Shown here in pieces: positions 32,412 through 44,817 of a stretch of DNA of 64,000 nucleotides (position 1 is the first letter of the stretch; each line of letters begins with the position of its first letter). Origin of the DNA: Syncephalis plumigaleata (lineage: Eukaryota > Zoopagomycota > Zoopagomycetes > Zoopagales > Piptocephalidaceae); contig JAIXMF010000002.1 of assembly GCA_025201365.1 (NCBI GenBank), forward strand, positions 1,550,001-1,614,000, in the 5' to 3' direction. The notes below the pieces were generated by a model. That model saw only the letters and a list, made by a program, of their open reading frames with translations, did not search any database and had not been told where the DNA came from. Position numbers and translations under genes: made by a program.

Positions 32412-32831
32412 CGTATTATCTTTATGTTCGCTAATCTTGTTTGATTCGACTTGCATCACACACACACATATATATATATCCTAGTTGAATTTATCGGTCA
32501 ACCAGTACTATATGTCTATTATTACAAAGTGATACACGAGTACGAAAAGTGAAGACAATCTGGAAGGAGCCCGCTCACTTGCTCATTTTCAATCTTTATA
32601 AAAGTTGTCTCACGAATTTGAACTTTTCATCTTCACGGAGCGCTCTCCGTTCACTTTTCCTTTTTTTCTCCTGCTTCTATGACAGCCACTGATTAAACAT
32701 ATAATTTCTATTATTATTCCGCTATTATTGTCTTATCACTACGTTTACTACAGTAGCTAGCTGTTTCGGAAGTAGTGTTGGCGGTTAGAATAGAAGACCA
32801 TTCAATCGCTGTATCATTATCCACTATTGTT

Positions 32832-35535
32832 ATGGTAACCACACGAGTGCCACGCCAGGCTGCGAGCGACGCAAGTAAATCCGCGTCGCCAGCCACGAGC
32901 AAACGAGCGTCGACAACGACAAAGGAACAAACGACACCGTCACAATCAGCTAGCTTCAATGAGGTTGCAGCTTCTCCTTTAGAGGAATTGCGTGGTTTGT
33001 GGCAGTTCGCGGCTATCGTACAGTTCTTTGAACTATTCCGCGCTTCCTATCAAGTAGATGACGTAGGCACAGAGGTAAGTAGTGATAGTAGTAGTGGGCA
33101 TAGTAAGATATACGTCATGTTATGTCAAATTGCTGATAATTATCAATAGAAAATTGAACAAGCTTTCCTAGATGAATATAATCCATTTCTACGCGATATA
33201 GCCATTCAATTGTTGAAACCATTGACTACTAGTCGTGCACTAAAGTAAGCAACATATAACAGTGTATCGCCAGTTGATTTACTCTTAATTACACGCTATA
33301 GCAATGAGACTTGGGCACAATTAATAAGAAATGAATTTATTAAACGGGATCCGGAAGCATTACCGGCAACCTGGCGTGTTAATAAGACTGAAGATTCAGC
33401 GACAAAATCTGACGCTCAATCGAAATTAACGGATGAAGAAGTGTCCACATCGACAAGTTGGAACTTTTTCGATCTCTCGTTATTTGAAAAGGTATGCTCA
33501 TAACAACTTATTAAGTGAATGAATGAATTACTGCTTAATACTAATCCGTTATAGGTTATGACTATGCATTACTTGTGTGAATGGCAATTTGATGAGCCGG
33601 AAAAGTTTAGAGAACGCGTAAAGAACGATGAAGATGCGGCAGATTGGGTGAGCCAATGTATCGACTAGACGATAGAATGACGACTAATAATATTGCATGT
33701 TATTAGCGTGTCCTCCCTATTGGATACGATTCTAAATACAAGACATATTGGCTTTTTGATGGTAATAGCATAGATGCAGAACATGCGTATATATACACAC
33801 ACATATATATATGATCAGAATATTAATAATTAGCAACAATAGATAATCGACTTTACTGTCAACATCCATTGCCACGACCAAAGAAGGCGTCCGTCAAAGC
33901 GGCTGCACAAAAGAAAAAGAAACTAACCTCTAATGGTAGCGGTGTAGCAGATGTGGAAGATACAGAACCAGCCTGGGAATTGGTAAGTACGCGTGTAGAT
34001 GTACGCTTTTAGTTATCTAAAACTATTTAGATATGCAGCAATAAGGAAGACTGGTTGGCCTTTACCGGTCAATTTAAAGGTACCAAGAACCGAGTCGAGA
34101 AAGAACTGGTACAATTCGTAAATAATGAATTATTACCGCGGATCATTCCTGAATTTGAGGTAGGTTACACATATAGAGAACACTGTTGTATATCATCGAT
34201 AGCATACTCAACGAGTATAGGCCAAAGAGAAGGAACGAGAGAAGGAGTTGGCGATACTCAATCGTAAACGATCATCGCGTATTATTATGAAGGAGATCGA
34301 GCGTGCGCAACATCAGGAGGAACAAGCGCGACATCGTTTAATCGAAGAGAGACGACAGGCGGAGAAGCAGCGCATTAGGAAAGAAAATAAAGTGAGTGGA
34401 TTAATGGTAGAAATGAGCATATAAATTAACTGAGATTAATACTAGGAACGAAAAGAACGATGGGAGGCTCGTGAGCTGCGTGCACTAGAGAAAGAGCAAA
34501 AGGGCGTGCTAGAACAGAAAGAGCAACCAAAGCAGATCGAACAAGAGATTTACGGTGAATTACGCGCTTCTACACGTCATCGCGAGACACGTAAACGAAA
34601 GAGGGTTGTAGAACAGGTGGATTTCGACTGTATATGCGGACAACATGGACATGAATATGTGAGTTAGTTAGCAACGCGTAATTATGATGATTACCCTTAC
34701 TAACTTGTAATGTATGAAGAATGACGAGCAACCCACGGTTACTTGTCAACGATGTGGCGTACTTCAACATTTGTACTGTGTCGAGGAAGACTACCCAGCA
34801 GATGCACCAACACCAGACTGGTCGCATTACTATTGTAGCCATTGTCAGAAGATACGGGAAGAGCGTGAACGCGAAGAGGAAAGAATACGCGAGAGGAAGC
34901 GACGTCGCGAGGAGAAGAAGCAACAAATGAAGTATGACTATCTTCATCATTACCGGGATGAGCATCTATTATCATCAAGTCAACAGGACACGGATGGTGA
35001 CATTGACATTGAGGATACCAGTGATATGGATAGTAATATTAGTGTTTATGGCTCTGGTATATCTACAACTGCCACACCATCTAGCTCGCTCGTCGATGTT
35101 AATGGTTCATCGCAAGAAACGGCACTAGCCTCGCATATTAAACGAATTCATTTGCGTTTACCTGAATCATCAGCGTCAATGGCATCATTACCCTTACTAC
35201 CACCTCAAGCCTTAGTAGAACAACCGAGTGTTGATGATCACCTGGATATAAGACCAGTTCAACAGTATGTCACTCCCTCCAATGGTTCAACCGTCCTACC
35301 AACTACTGATAAGCCGGTGACAGTGTCACAACCATCCGTATCACAATCAGCGTATTTCCCTCACATTACTCCTACTACTGATACTGATACTACTGATACT
35401 ACCACCAACTTGGCAGTGCCCGTCACATTATCAGCAGCAATCGCAACTACAGCAGAGCTTGAAACACATACCCCCACGCATGATAATGGTGAGAGGAATG
35501 ACGCGTCGTCTTTACCGTCTTCCTCGTCCACCTAG
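32832..35535 (+). CDS. DDT/WHIM/PHD chromatin-remodelling protein (RSF1/CECR2-like)
   Basis: Starts MVTTRVPRQAASDASK at 32832, preferred over the in-frame ATG at 32775, which adds only 19 residues. About eight exons. The DDT-like helical region (LRGLWQFAAIVQFFELFR, FLRDIAIQLLKPL) is followed by WHIM-like motifs (WRVLPIGYDSKYKTYWLFDD, then WELICSNKEDWLAF) and a long Arg/Glu coiled coil. A PHD finger (CICGQHGHEY, CQRCGVLQHLYCVEEDY, CSHC) and a low-complexity Ser/Thr tail complete the protein. This layout fits accessory subunits of ISWI-type remodelers, which act in the nucleus and read histone tails through the PHD finger. Exact orthology to RSF1, CECR2 or an Itc1-like protein is not decided. 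Confidence 0.75.
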
Positions 35536-36668
35536 CATGTATATCCATTTTTGATGTGCGCCTATTTGCCTCGTGTGCTTTTACACCATCCTTCCTCCCC
35601 CTCATCCCTCACCAACTTTCGTTCTCTATCCATGGCTTGTTATGGTAGGAGTAGCATAGAAGAGTATGTTAACATTGTAAGCATGCCTTTTCTTCTTCGT
35701 CTGGATACAAAATCAACTGATAAAGATGTGATTATTTTCAGCAACATATTAAGCTATTATTATTGCTGTTATTATTCTATTTCTATTTGATAAATTATTA
35801 GAGCTTGTCAATTAATTGCTACTACCTGTCTAGTTTGCTATTCAACAACAATAAATCTACTCTATATTTTTACTTCTTGCGGGAATTAATCCAATTTAGT
35901 TTGTTGTTGCTACACACGTCGCTCGAGCATTTGAAACATGCCCTTAGTTTACTCGGCATATACGTTGATTGCCGGCAACGATAATGCTGATGATGATGGT
36001 ATGGTAGTACAAGGATCATACAACGTATCACTTCACTTTCATCAGTAAGGTCTGCTGAGGCTGTTCTGTCGCCACAACATTAGCCATTATTTGCTGCTTG
36101 TATGAAGTAAGGAGCGGCATCGTGATAATAATAACAGCAGCCATTTATTCATTAGTAACGACGTACACAATAGTTGTATCGTATCATACTTGTTTTGATA
36201 ATGCTTAATCAGCAGTAATGTATCAAGCAATGATAAAGTATTAAAATGTAGCCATTCCTTTTAATATTAAAATAAACGTCGCTTATTTCCCGCATTACGT
36301 ATGATAATGGTAATGGGAATGGTGATAGCAAACCACATATCTAATAGTTAAAGTAGTAACATGTGCATCTTTACTGAATATGGTAATATCTTCATAATGT
36401 GCCTTGCTATTTCCCTATTGCACATAATGGTAATCATCATAAAGAGAAAGGAGGGAAAGGATTGTCGCCTATAATTAAACTGGGCGAGTGAGAAAGGAAA
36501 GGAAGAAAGTAAACTGAGGTAGCACGGCCCTCTACGAAGCTGATACCCGTTAGAGATGCTCGAGCGAGCGGATGAGGCGAAGGTAACGCAACGAGAAAAA
36601 CGACCAGTACTGCCCAGAGAGTATTGCGATAATGTATTGCGATAAAGAGTTGCTTGTGCGTCAACGAC
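35536..36668. other. Intergenic, promoter side of LPMO copy 5
   Basis: AT-rich, with small open frames but no recognisable gene. Upstream control sequences of the next gene are expected here; none is identifiable by eye. Confidence 0.4.
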
Positions 36669-36676
36669 TATATAAA
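36669..36676 (+). promoter_or_regulatory. TATA box of LPMO copy 5
   Basis: TATATAAA, 314 nt before the ATG at 36983. Confidence 0.5.
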
Positions 36677-36982
36677 CAGGAATGATATCGAGTAATTTCT
36701 TCTAATACTACATCACCTCAACAACAAACGACAAACCATCACTATTCGATCTTTACGAAGGCTGTGCCTTTCTATCTTGCTCTCTTGCTCTCTTGCTCTC
36801 TAGCTAGCTTACACTTGGTGTGATCCTCGTTAAATCTCGACTAAATATCGTTATTGATTTTATCTTTTTCTTTCATTGAACGGGCCGGTTCTCGCTTCAA
36901 GAAATCATCCAGCTGTACGCTACGCTCACATCTATATATACATACGTTAAACGAAGAGTTATTCAAGTCAACAATTGCCATC

Positions 36983-37915
36983 ATGACTCGTATCACCTCT
37001 GCTTTCGGTTGGTCCGTGTGCGCCTCTGCCCTCGTAGCCCTATCGGCCATCTCAGGTGTATCCGCTCATGGCTACCTATCGAGCCCATCTCCTCGTGGTA
37101 TCCAGAAGGTCTCCTACCAGATAGATGATTTGAAGTCACCTAACACCAAGGGTATTTGCCGTGGTGAGTCAGCCGGCAAAGTAACCAATGTTGGGCATTC
37201 GGTCACTCTTGGATTCACTATCACAGCGCCACACATTGGCATGTGCGAGGTGTATATTCTCGATGAGAATCTCGGTAATGCTCGCAAAATTGCCTCGAAG
37301 GACGGCTGTGCCGCTCCTGGCAAGGTTGGTCCATGGACTGTCAATATTCCATCGGATATCAGTGGACGTAAAGTGCTACGCTGGGTATGGAATGCTGCTC
37401 ATCTAGTAACTACTATTGAGCACTATGAACAATGTGCCGACATCAACATCTCCGGTGGAGGTGGTGGCGGTAGTGGTAGCGGTGACAGTGATAATGGAAG
37501 CACTGATGGTGGTAGTGATACCACAACTCCAGCCACTCCCGATGATAAAGGCAGTAGTAAGGGTGGTAAGGGTGGTAAGGGTGGCAAGAGCGGTAAAGGT
37601 GGAAAGAAGAGCCCAGATACTGGTGCCGACACCGACACTGGAAATGATAAGTCTGATAATGCCGATGCCGATACTGATACTGGAAACGACAAATCAACTG
37701 AAAACAAGTCTGATGATGCCGATGCCGATACTGATACTGGAAAAGGCAAATCAACTGGAAATGAAAAGTATGGTGGCGCCGATGCTGATGAGCAAGACTC
37801 ATCCGATGGCAAGGACAAGAATAAAGACAAGGGATCCAATGGAAAGAACAAGAAGGAAAAGAACAAGAAAAAGAATAAGAAACAACGCAAGCCAAAGGAA
37901 TACTATGAAGAGTAA
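36983..37915 (+). CDS. Secreted LPMO-like protein with Asp-Thr-Gly repeats and basic tail (copy 5)
   Basis: 310 residues. I start at 36983 (MTRITSAFGWSVCASAL), since this gives a normal signal peptide ending SGVSA before HGYLSSPSPRG; the frame extends upstream to 36854 without a plausible signal. The core matches copy 3 closely, with GHSVTL, PHIGMC and WNAAHLVTTIEHYEQC. After CADINIS come a Gly/Ser linker, a GGKGGKSGKGGK basic stretch, and about three imperfect repeats of ADADTDTG(N/K)xKS. The C-terminus is Lys-rich (KNKKEKNKKKNKKQR) with no CBM19. The alternation of acidic repeats and basic clusters may hold the enzyme on charged wall polymers (inference). Confidence 0.72.
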   Translation: MTRITSAFGWSVCASALVALSAISGVSAHGYLSSPSPRGIQKVSYQIDDLKSPNTKGICRGESAGKVTNVGHSVTLGFTITAPHIGMCEVYILDENLGNARKIASKDGCAAPGKVGPWTVNIPSDISGRKVLRWVWNAAHLVTTIEHYEQCADINISGGGGGGSGSGDSDNGSTDGGSDTTTPATPDDKGSSKGGKGGKGGKSGKGGKKSPDTGADTDTGNDKSDNADADTDTGNDKSTENKSDDADADTDTGKGKSTGNEKYGGADADEQDSSDGKDKNKDKGSNGKNKKEKNKKKNKKQRKPKEYYEE

Positions 37916-38722
37916 ACTAGATGGTCGTAATGCTATACTCGATGTAGCAGGATAGCAAGCAAATGCCTATTTGAATAATGTTCACGTTCAATGAAAGCAG
38001 CATGATGCACTATCCACGCGATCTATTCATTCTTCTTTAACCAGCGAGGTTTCATTTCTACTATTATGAATTCATTTGATATGATTCTCTTTTTTTAGCG
38101 TTCTTTCCTTCTTTCCTTCTTTCTCTGTTCTTTTCAATTGATGTTCTTCACTATAACGATATATATATATGCATATATATGACACAACTCTAGTCTGATG
38201 ACAAGATTGTTTATAGTTTGATTAGTGATCAATGTCGTTTGCTCTATAAAAATAAAAGTAATAAATTCACTTTTACTAATAGTTATCCTTGTTTCTTACA
38301 AATGCTTTATTATACTGAATGTTAGAATACACAAACAACATAATGAGCTTTATTTGATGGTCAGTCATTCTGGTAGAACAAATTGTGAGAGGTAATGGTC
38401 TATTAAGCAGTAGTATATTTGTTACAGTTATTCCCCTAGCTTACAATTTATTCAGTCTATTGCTCGTTTAGTGATGTCGTTATTGTTTACATTTCGTATT
38501 TTGACAAATCAAGCGAAAGCGGTCAAGCTCGTTAGCCTGCATTATTCGGATTTAGAGAATCATTCGCCCACATTTAGAGCGTATCACTTTCATTCCATTT
38601 GACTTCTTTGTATTACACACATACGCAGACACTTATTGACGTACAAACAAGCATTTGTCTCTCTCTCTCTTTATTATCTACCAGAGTGTCCGTGCACACA
38701 TTCATACGTATAACAATTCGCA
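37916..38722. other. Intergenic, no supported gene
   Basis: AT-rich with CTTT-type simple repeats near 38100-38125 and an ATATAT run near 38161-38180. No gene seen. Confidence 0.4.
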
Positions 38723-41293
38723 ATGAGTAAACCAGTTAGACGAAGTAGAGTAGGTTAATGCGCCTAGAATCTATCATATCCTCCTTAATATATAACCATC
38801 GATCCTTTTTCCTTTTCGAATTAGAGCGACACGCTAAGAGTTAAAACCAATCGAGCTGAAGGGACAGGCGCTACGGCATTTGAACAGAATTCCCCTTACC
38901 TTGAAGATGTTCAGTCGTCGTCCGATCTATTTCTGCAGAATCTAGCCACTAGCACTGCCAATCAAGAGGAGAATATATTTGCGGAACAACCACCGTCATT
39001 TGGTGTACTTACCACCATGCATGACGATATGTCGAATCCCATAATGGCGGGCGACGACAACATTGATATGGATGATATCAAGGCGCGAGTTGATGGCATG
39101 TTGGACGGACTTCCCTTCTCGCATATGGTTCGAAAGAATTCTGCCGGTTCGGATGATTCTAGTGAAGCAGGCGACAGAGCAGTCATCCTCGTAAGTGTAT
39201 TCAATAACAACGGCTATTGCTAGTAGCCTATTAACCTGGAATGGCTCCATTCTAGCCGGGTGCCCTGGATGATATACTCGATCTTAAGGAACTGGACAAG
39301 ATAGGAGAGAAGAATAGTAATCGAGATGATCCGCTCAGTGGTGGTGCATTAGGATCTAAGCACAAATCGTCATTATCGGCCGATCTACTAAAACGAGTCA
39401 GTGCACTTCGTAATGCAGTGAGTAGAATCGTACTCGTTATAAATGGGCAATTCCATTAACTACTCGTTATATTCTTCATCTAGCCTAAAGCTATAGTAGA
39501 TGCTAGGAAGGAGGCGATCGCGCTATTCGACAGTCCTAGCAGTGATGCCGATAAATCCGATACATTAAAGGTATGTTATTAGGTAACGGTAAATGCAAAA
39601 TGGTTAGCCGGTTTGTTTTCACGGTCTAACGATTGCTGTTATTTGTATTTGTCAATGCATACATGTATATTATAGTCGGCTTTTGCTTTACTGACCAGTG
39701 AGCCAAAAAGTACCAGTAAGAATCTATCGGACATGCATCAGAATCCCAGTTTTGGCGATGAAGGTCCCAGTGGACTATTAGAGCCACCCGACTTTGACGC
39801 ATCCATAGTGCAAGGTGTACGTGTTTAGTCATTATTAGTTAGTAGTAGTTAATAGTAATTAGTAGTAGATTTGTAATTATGTATTCATACTAGTACTACT
39901 ACATATTTATACCATTAATCATTTATTCACTACCACTACCATTATTTCTACATTTAGTCGGATGTTTCGGGTAGTTTTCAGATGCACGGCCATATATACG
40001 ATATTTCTTCGCTTAGTGATGCAAATGGACGAGATAGTGCCGCTCCTTCGGGAGATGTATTAACTGATGAGGATGTACATCGGTAAGTGTATATATATAC
40101 GTACATATATCCGTTAATGGAATACTAAACACTGTATTAGTTTACTACATTCGGGCAATAGTAAAGAAACTAGAATATTCTCGGAACTACGAAGAATGAT
40201 AGAGAATGTTGACGAGTCCAATGTAAGTAGGGAAATGGGCTACAACAATATCATATGCCACTTGACTAAACATTTGGCGAATAGAAAGAAATGCTTAGGC
40301 TACGTGAACAATTCACGGAACGACAAAGAATGGAGGAATTTATGGAGAAAAAGCTTACTTCCGTCGAGTTAAAAGCAGCCGATCTACGATTTACTGTAAT
40401 GAAAGAAAATGAGGTTAGCTACAATGATTGCAATGGTTAATGTGCATACCATATAAGCTAATTCATTATTTATTCATCTACCTAGTCTCTACCGTATAGT
40501 CGTCGGGCAGGTTACAACGACCGACCAGCTCGGTGTAGTAACACGCCAGCAATTGGATTGACACCATCGCATTCTGACTCGAAAAATCTACCACCCTCGC
40601 GTCAATTACCACCGTGGCGTCCATCGATGCCATCGCTTCCTCCCTCGCCACCACCCGGTGAACAGGTGAACACGGATGCTAAGCCATTACGTAGTCGAAC
40701 TAGATCGGCCAGTCTTCCGTTGACGTCGAGCCAATCGGATCAGCCGGACAATCAGCCACCCATAGAGGTAAATGAGAGGAGAGCATCGATACTGCCCAAT
40801 ATGTCCATGTTGGTACAACGTATTCCGGGATGGTTTGCAGGTACAAAGTACGCGCCACCTACGGCAACCGTGATTGCAGGGCAACGACGTCAATGGAGTG
40901 AATTCTACGCAATGGGCATGAATTGGCTACGTCCATTTATTATAGAAATTACGCCCGATAATGATGACAGCGTAGAAGGGACATCGGTATTAAGGCGTAG
41001 TCATCAGGGACAAGCATGGCTAGTGCGTGCTCTCACCTCTACTTATGGATCGATTGCACTGTTATTAGTATTGCTATTAGAGCTATGGCTACTTACGAGT
41101 TCAATGTAAGTGATCATGAATAACTCGTTTGTTTGTTTGTTTGTTTGTTTTCAATCATTACTAATGCAATATCAATTTACTATAGTCATCAAATAGGACT
41201 ACGAGCTATTGCATTGGATCCTGTACATAGCGAGGAGTATGAGCAACAATTCTACGGTGGTGGTAGTTATCATGATTCACTACTGCCTACTTA
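38723..41293 (+). CDS. Unknown tail-anchored coiled-coil protein
   Basis: First exon of 27 nt (MSKPVRRSR, 38723-38749), then about nine more exons, ending YHDSLLPT at 41293. The N-terminal two thirds are Ser/Asp-rich and probably disordered, with short leucine motifs (LDDILDLKELDKI). A predicted coiled coil follows (EMLRLREQFTERQRMEEFME onward), then a Pro/Ser-rich stretch. One strong membrane segment near the C-terminus (YGSIALLLVLLLELWLLTSS) is followed by a short tail. That layout is typical of tail-anchored adaptors or tethers at the ER, Golgi or nuclear envelope, but I do not recognise the family. Confidence 0.55.
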
Positions 41294-41593
41294 GCATTTT
41301 ACAAATATCTGAATTGACATGCGTCTATGAATATTTCCATCCTTGTAGTTCTGTAGCTTTAGCGTAGTATTAAACGATATGCACACATTAATAAATACAT
41401 TATAGTTCTAAGTCAGTGATATGCGTAGAATACATTGGAATGATCGATCAGTCAATCATCTGATAGATATGATGCATCATCTTGTATTGTAGAATAAATC
41501 AAAACATGTATATTTCTCTCCTATTTGCTTTCAATGTATAATATGCATATGCAATGAATGATATATTGTTTTATAGTAGATATACGCATCGAA

Positions 41594-42898
41594 TTAATCT
41601 GCAGTTGCACTTAGTTCCTTGGTCATACGTAGTAACGATTCAATCTCCTGTGGTGCGGCCAAACCATGTGCATACCATCGAATACGCTGATTCGAATCTA
41701 CGAGGAATACCCAGCCTAGATATGCATTGGTGATACCGATACGCTCTCGAATAGATTCAATATTGCCATAGTGAATGATGTAATTTTGCTGTATAACCTA
41801 TAATTAACAATGTCGTCTCGCTAAATGGCTCAACTTACATGTCGTTCCACGGGTAAATGACGACGAATATACGGTGTACTAAACCAAAGCAACGGTATTT
41901 TCAAATAGTTCTCCTGCACATTAAACTAAATACAAATTGGTAAGGGAACTAGTAGCACTTTTACGCTATTCTTTCTATCCATGTTCGTTTAACTACTTGC
42001 CTCCACTAATTGGATTTTCTTATCGTTAAAACCAAATTGTTTAGTAAATGGCTCTATGAAACTGTTAACATGTCGCTAACAATATAATTAAGTAATTAAT
42101 CATTGTTATTGCTATCATTGTTATTGTTACTGCTTACCTCGCCAAACTGGGCAAAGCACATTGATACAAGGGAGACATGGCCTTTCAACACGTTGACACT
42201 ATGCGTCTTCTCTCCCGTAAGTGTAGTTCCCGAGATATTAGGCATATAAATGGCACGCTAATCACATTATAATCATTGGTATAATGTCATACGATACAAT
42301 ACAATACTACACGTACCCGAGCGTTATTCAATGTCGATTTGGCCTCCCAGCGCTTCTCTCCTTTGACGCGTAAATCTTAATCATGCACATTAGTTTACTT
42401 ATCCATCGTGCTATCCTTACTAATCCACTAGCAATAGTGAAGCTTACCGTGTAAATCATCCCAGTATGATTTTCTCATATCCTTTGATCTAATAGAAATA
42501 TAAATGTCGTTAATTCGTAGATCTAGTGATTGGTTCATGCAAAACTACCGCCTCATTATTACTATCACATACAATTTACTACGACGCTCGATATGTTTAT
42601 CATAGTCGACGGCATTCTTCAACTTTTGCTCGTATCGTTCACGAAAAGTACGATTATCAATGGTAGGTGGCTGATTATCCGTAGTATCGTCCTCTTCATT
42701 TCTCGGAATCTCCTCGGATATAGTCGATTTTGTCGTGTCATTCTTTGGTTGCGTAGTCGATTTAACGGGTGTTGACGTTGTCGTTTGTTTACTCGAGTAA
42801 TTAGCGACAGCAATTCTTGACGGTAAAGCTCGAACAGACCTGCCCGCCAATAATTGTACTTGTAAAGTACGACACGATGACAGGAGTGGTCGATACAT
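41594..42898 (-). CDS. ATP10: Mitochondrial F1Fo ATP synthase assembly factor Atp10
   Basis: Start at 42898 (MYRPLLSSCRTLQVQLLAG) gives an Arg-rich mitochondrial presequence; the frame extends upstream to 42964 with a less plausible start. About seven short exons lead to the stop at 41594. Conserved segments: RERYEQKLKNAVDYDKHIERRSK, ARAIYMPNISGTTLTGEKT, VSLVSMCFAQFGE and the C-terminal NAYLGWVFLVDSNQRIRWYA. These match the ATP10 family, a matrix/inner-membrane chaperone for Atp6 insertion into the Fo sector. A foldback repeat lies just upstream. Confidence 0.85.
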
Positions 42899-43020
42899 GT
42901 TGTTACAAGAAGGGAAAAAGAACAATAAAAACACGTTGATACGCGAAGAGCAATGGTAACACATCAGTTTTCAATAATGTCAAATGTTTACTACCATTTT
43001 GCTATTTAATAATTACATGA

Positions 43021-43237
43021 CCTTTCTAACCAGTTGGCATTGTTAGCCTTTAACTTTTGCTCTTATTAATAATAATATTGCATAGCAAGTAGCACCATTG
43101 TCTTTGTCATTTAGTAACATTCCATTACAAAATTCTACATATTTATTAATAAAGGGTCTATCTAATTAATAAAGTGTTAACAAGTTTATTGATAAGAGCA
43201 AAAGTTTGACCCTAACAATGCCAAATGGTTGGAAAGG
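43021..43237. repeat. Foldback repeat with 45-nt arms
   Basis: Left arm 43021-43065 starts CCTTTCTAACCAGTTGGCAT. Right arm 43193-43237 is its inverse with a handful of mismatches. The 127-nt loop is AT-rich. It lies between the 5' end of ATP10 and the 3' end of MRI1, both on the minus strand. It could be a small MITE or a transcribed hairpin. I see no clear target-site duplication. Confidence 0.7.
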
Positions 43238-43302
43238 CTCTGTAGTATTGCAATAATACGAAAGCTTTGTAAAAAAAGACTTGCTTTAATTATAAGAACT
43301 AT

Positions 43303-44542
43303 TCATTCATTAATGGATAGTTGTGACATGTCATAATGTCCTTGTTCATCTGGCCACACTGTTCCCTGCTCGGTAATAATGCCTCGAATCAGTGTCGCGG
43401 GTGTTACATCGAAACCGGGATTCCACACGTTGATACCCGGTGCTGCAACACGTACGGTGTGCAGTATCGGCTTGCCGTGCTCATTCACGGCTATCGATTG
43501 ATCGGGCAGTAATGAAGCACCGCGTATATCGGTTAACTCGCAGGCTGGTCGCTCCTCTATCTGGATAAAGCTTCCATCCGCGAGTTTCCGATCAATCGAG
43601 GTTGTAGGTGCTGCCACGAAGAATGGTATCTTATGATGCGACGCAAGCACTGCCAACTGATAAGTACCGATCTTGTTGGCGGTGTCACCGTTAGCTGCCA
43701 CTCGATCAGCGCCAACTACTACGGCGTGAACTCGACCCGCTTGCATGAGCGCGCCTACCATGGAGTCTCCAACTAGAGTGGCCGGTATCTCGTCGTGTAC
43801 AAGCTCATAGGCAGTCAATCGAGCTCCCTGCGCGTAAGGACGGGTTTCCGTGCAGTAAGCATGCGACAACCGATTATCTTGATGCAATTGACGAATAACA
43901 CCCAGAGCAGTGCCTAATCCTGCGGTAGCCAGTGCACCCGTATTGCAATGCGTCAACACAGCAATTGTCGACGATGCACCATCGTTGTCGAGCATCGATG
44001 CACGACACGCTTGTAGTAGAGCTGTCGCTCCATGTATACCAATCTGTCGATTATCCGCTAGATCATCGACCAACATCTTCTCCGCCCATGTTAAATAGGC
44101 CACCACCGTGTCCTGTACATTATTCGTGGTTGCGGTCGTATTCGTGTCTCGCGTTAGTGTATCGGCCGCTCGGAATAGATTGACAGCAGTGGGGCGTGAA
44201 GTGCGTAGATAGTCAAAAGATACTTGAACGAATTTTGCTACGTCCATGGCTTGTTGCCATTCACCCGCTAGATATCGTCGTTGTAACTCGACAGCCACCG
44301 ATAGTGCCGCTACAATAGCAATGGCAGGTGCACCCCTAACCTAATAGTCTATTAGTATTGTAGTCATTATATCCTATTTAGTATTAGCAATGCCTTACCT
44401 TCATTTGTTTGATAGCAGCATAACCGTCGTTAACGCCATTCACTGTTTCATAGACGCTTTGATACGGCAGTAATAGCTGATCTAGTATTTGTAGACCTTC
44501 ATTGCGGTCATAACGAATGGCTTCAAGCGAACGACTAGTCAT
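43303..44542 (-). CDS. MRI1: Methylthioribose-1-phosphate isomerase
   Basis: Two exons: 44542-44399 (48 codons, [18 protein letters not shown] start) and 44340-43303; 393 residues. The enzyme converts 5-methylthioribose-1-phosphate to the ribulose form in the methionine salvage pathway (cytosol). Family motifs seen: [14 protein letters not shown] at the exon 2 start, [19 protein letters not shown] with the catalytic Cys, [36 protein letters not shown] with the catalytic Asp, and [15 protein letters not shown] near the C-terminus. Length is normal for the family (eIF2B-like fold) and the frame is intact throughout. Confidence 0.96.
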
Positions 44543-44817
44543 GGTTGACAATACAAACGGGAAAACGAGAAAGAAACCGGTTGCGACGGATAGTATCGGA
44601 GTGGCATCAACGTTCAGGGAAAGCGATAACGTAATGACCGCGAGATATCAGGTAGTAACGAGTCGGATCCAGTCAACGATAACCAGCTTCTCATTCGTGT
44701 AACAGTATACAATGTTATGAACATTCTCTAATCTTTATTAATCACCATGTTAATTGGGCTATTCTTACTTATTTATTAATAGAAGCAAAAGTTAATGGCT
44801 TCAGTTCATTTGATCAT

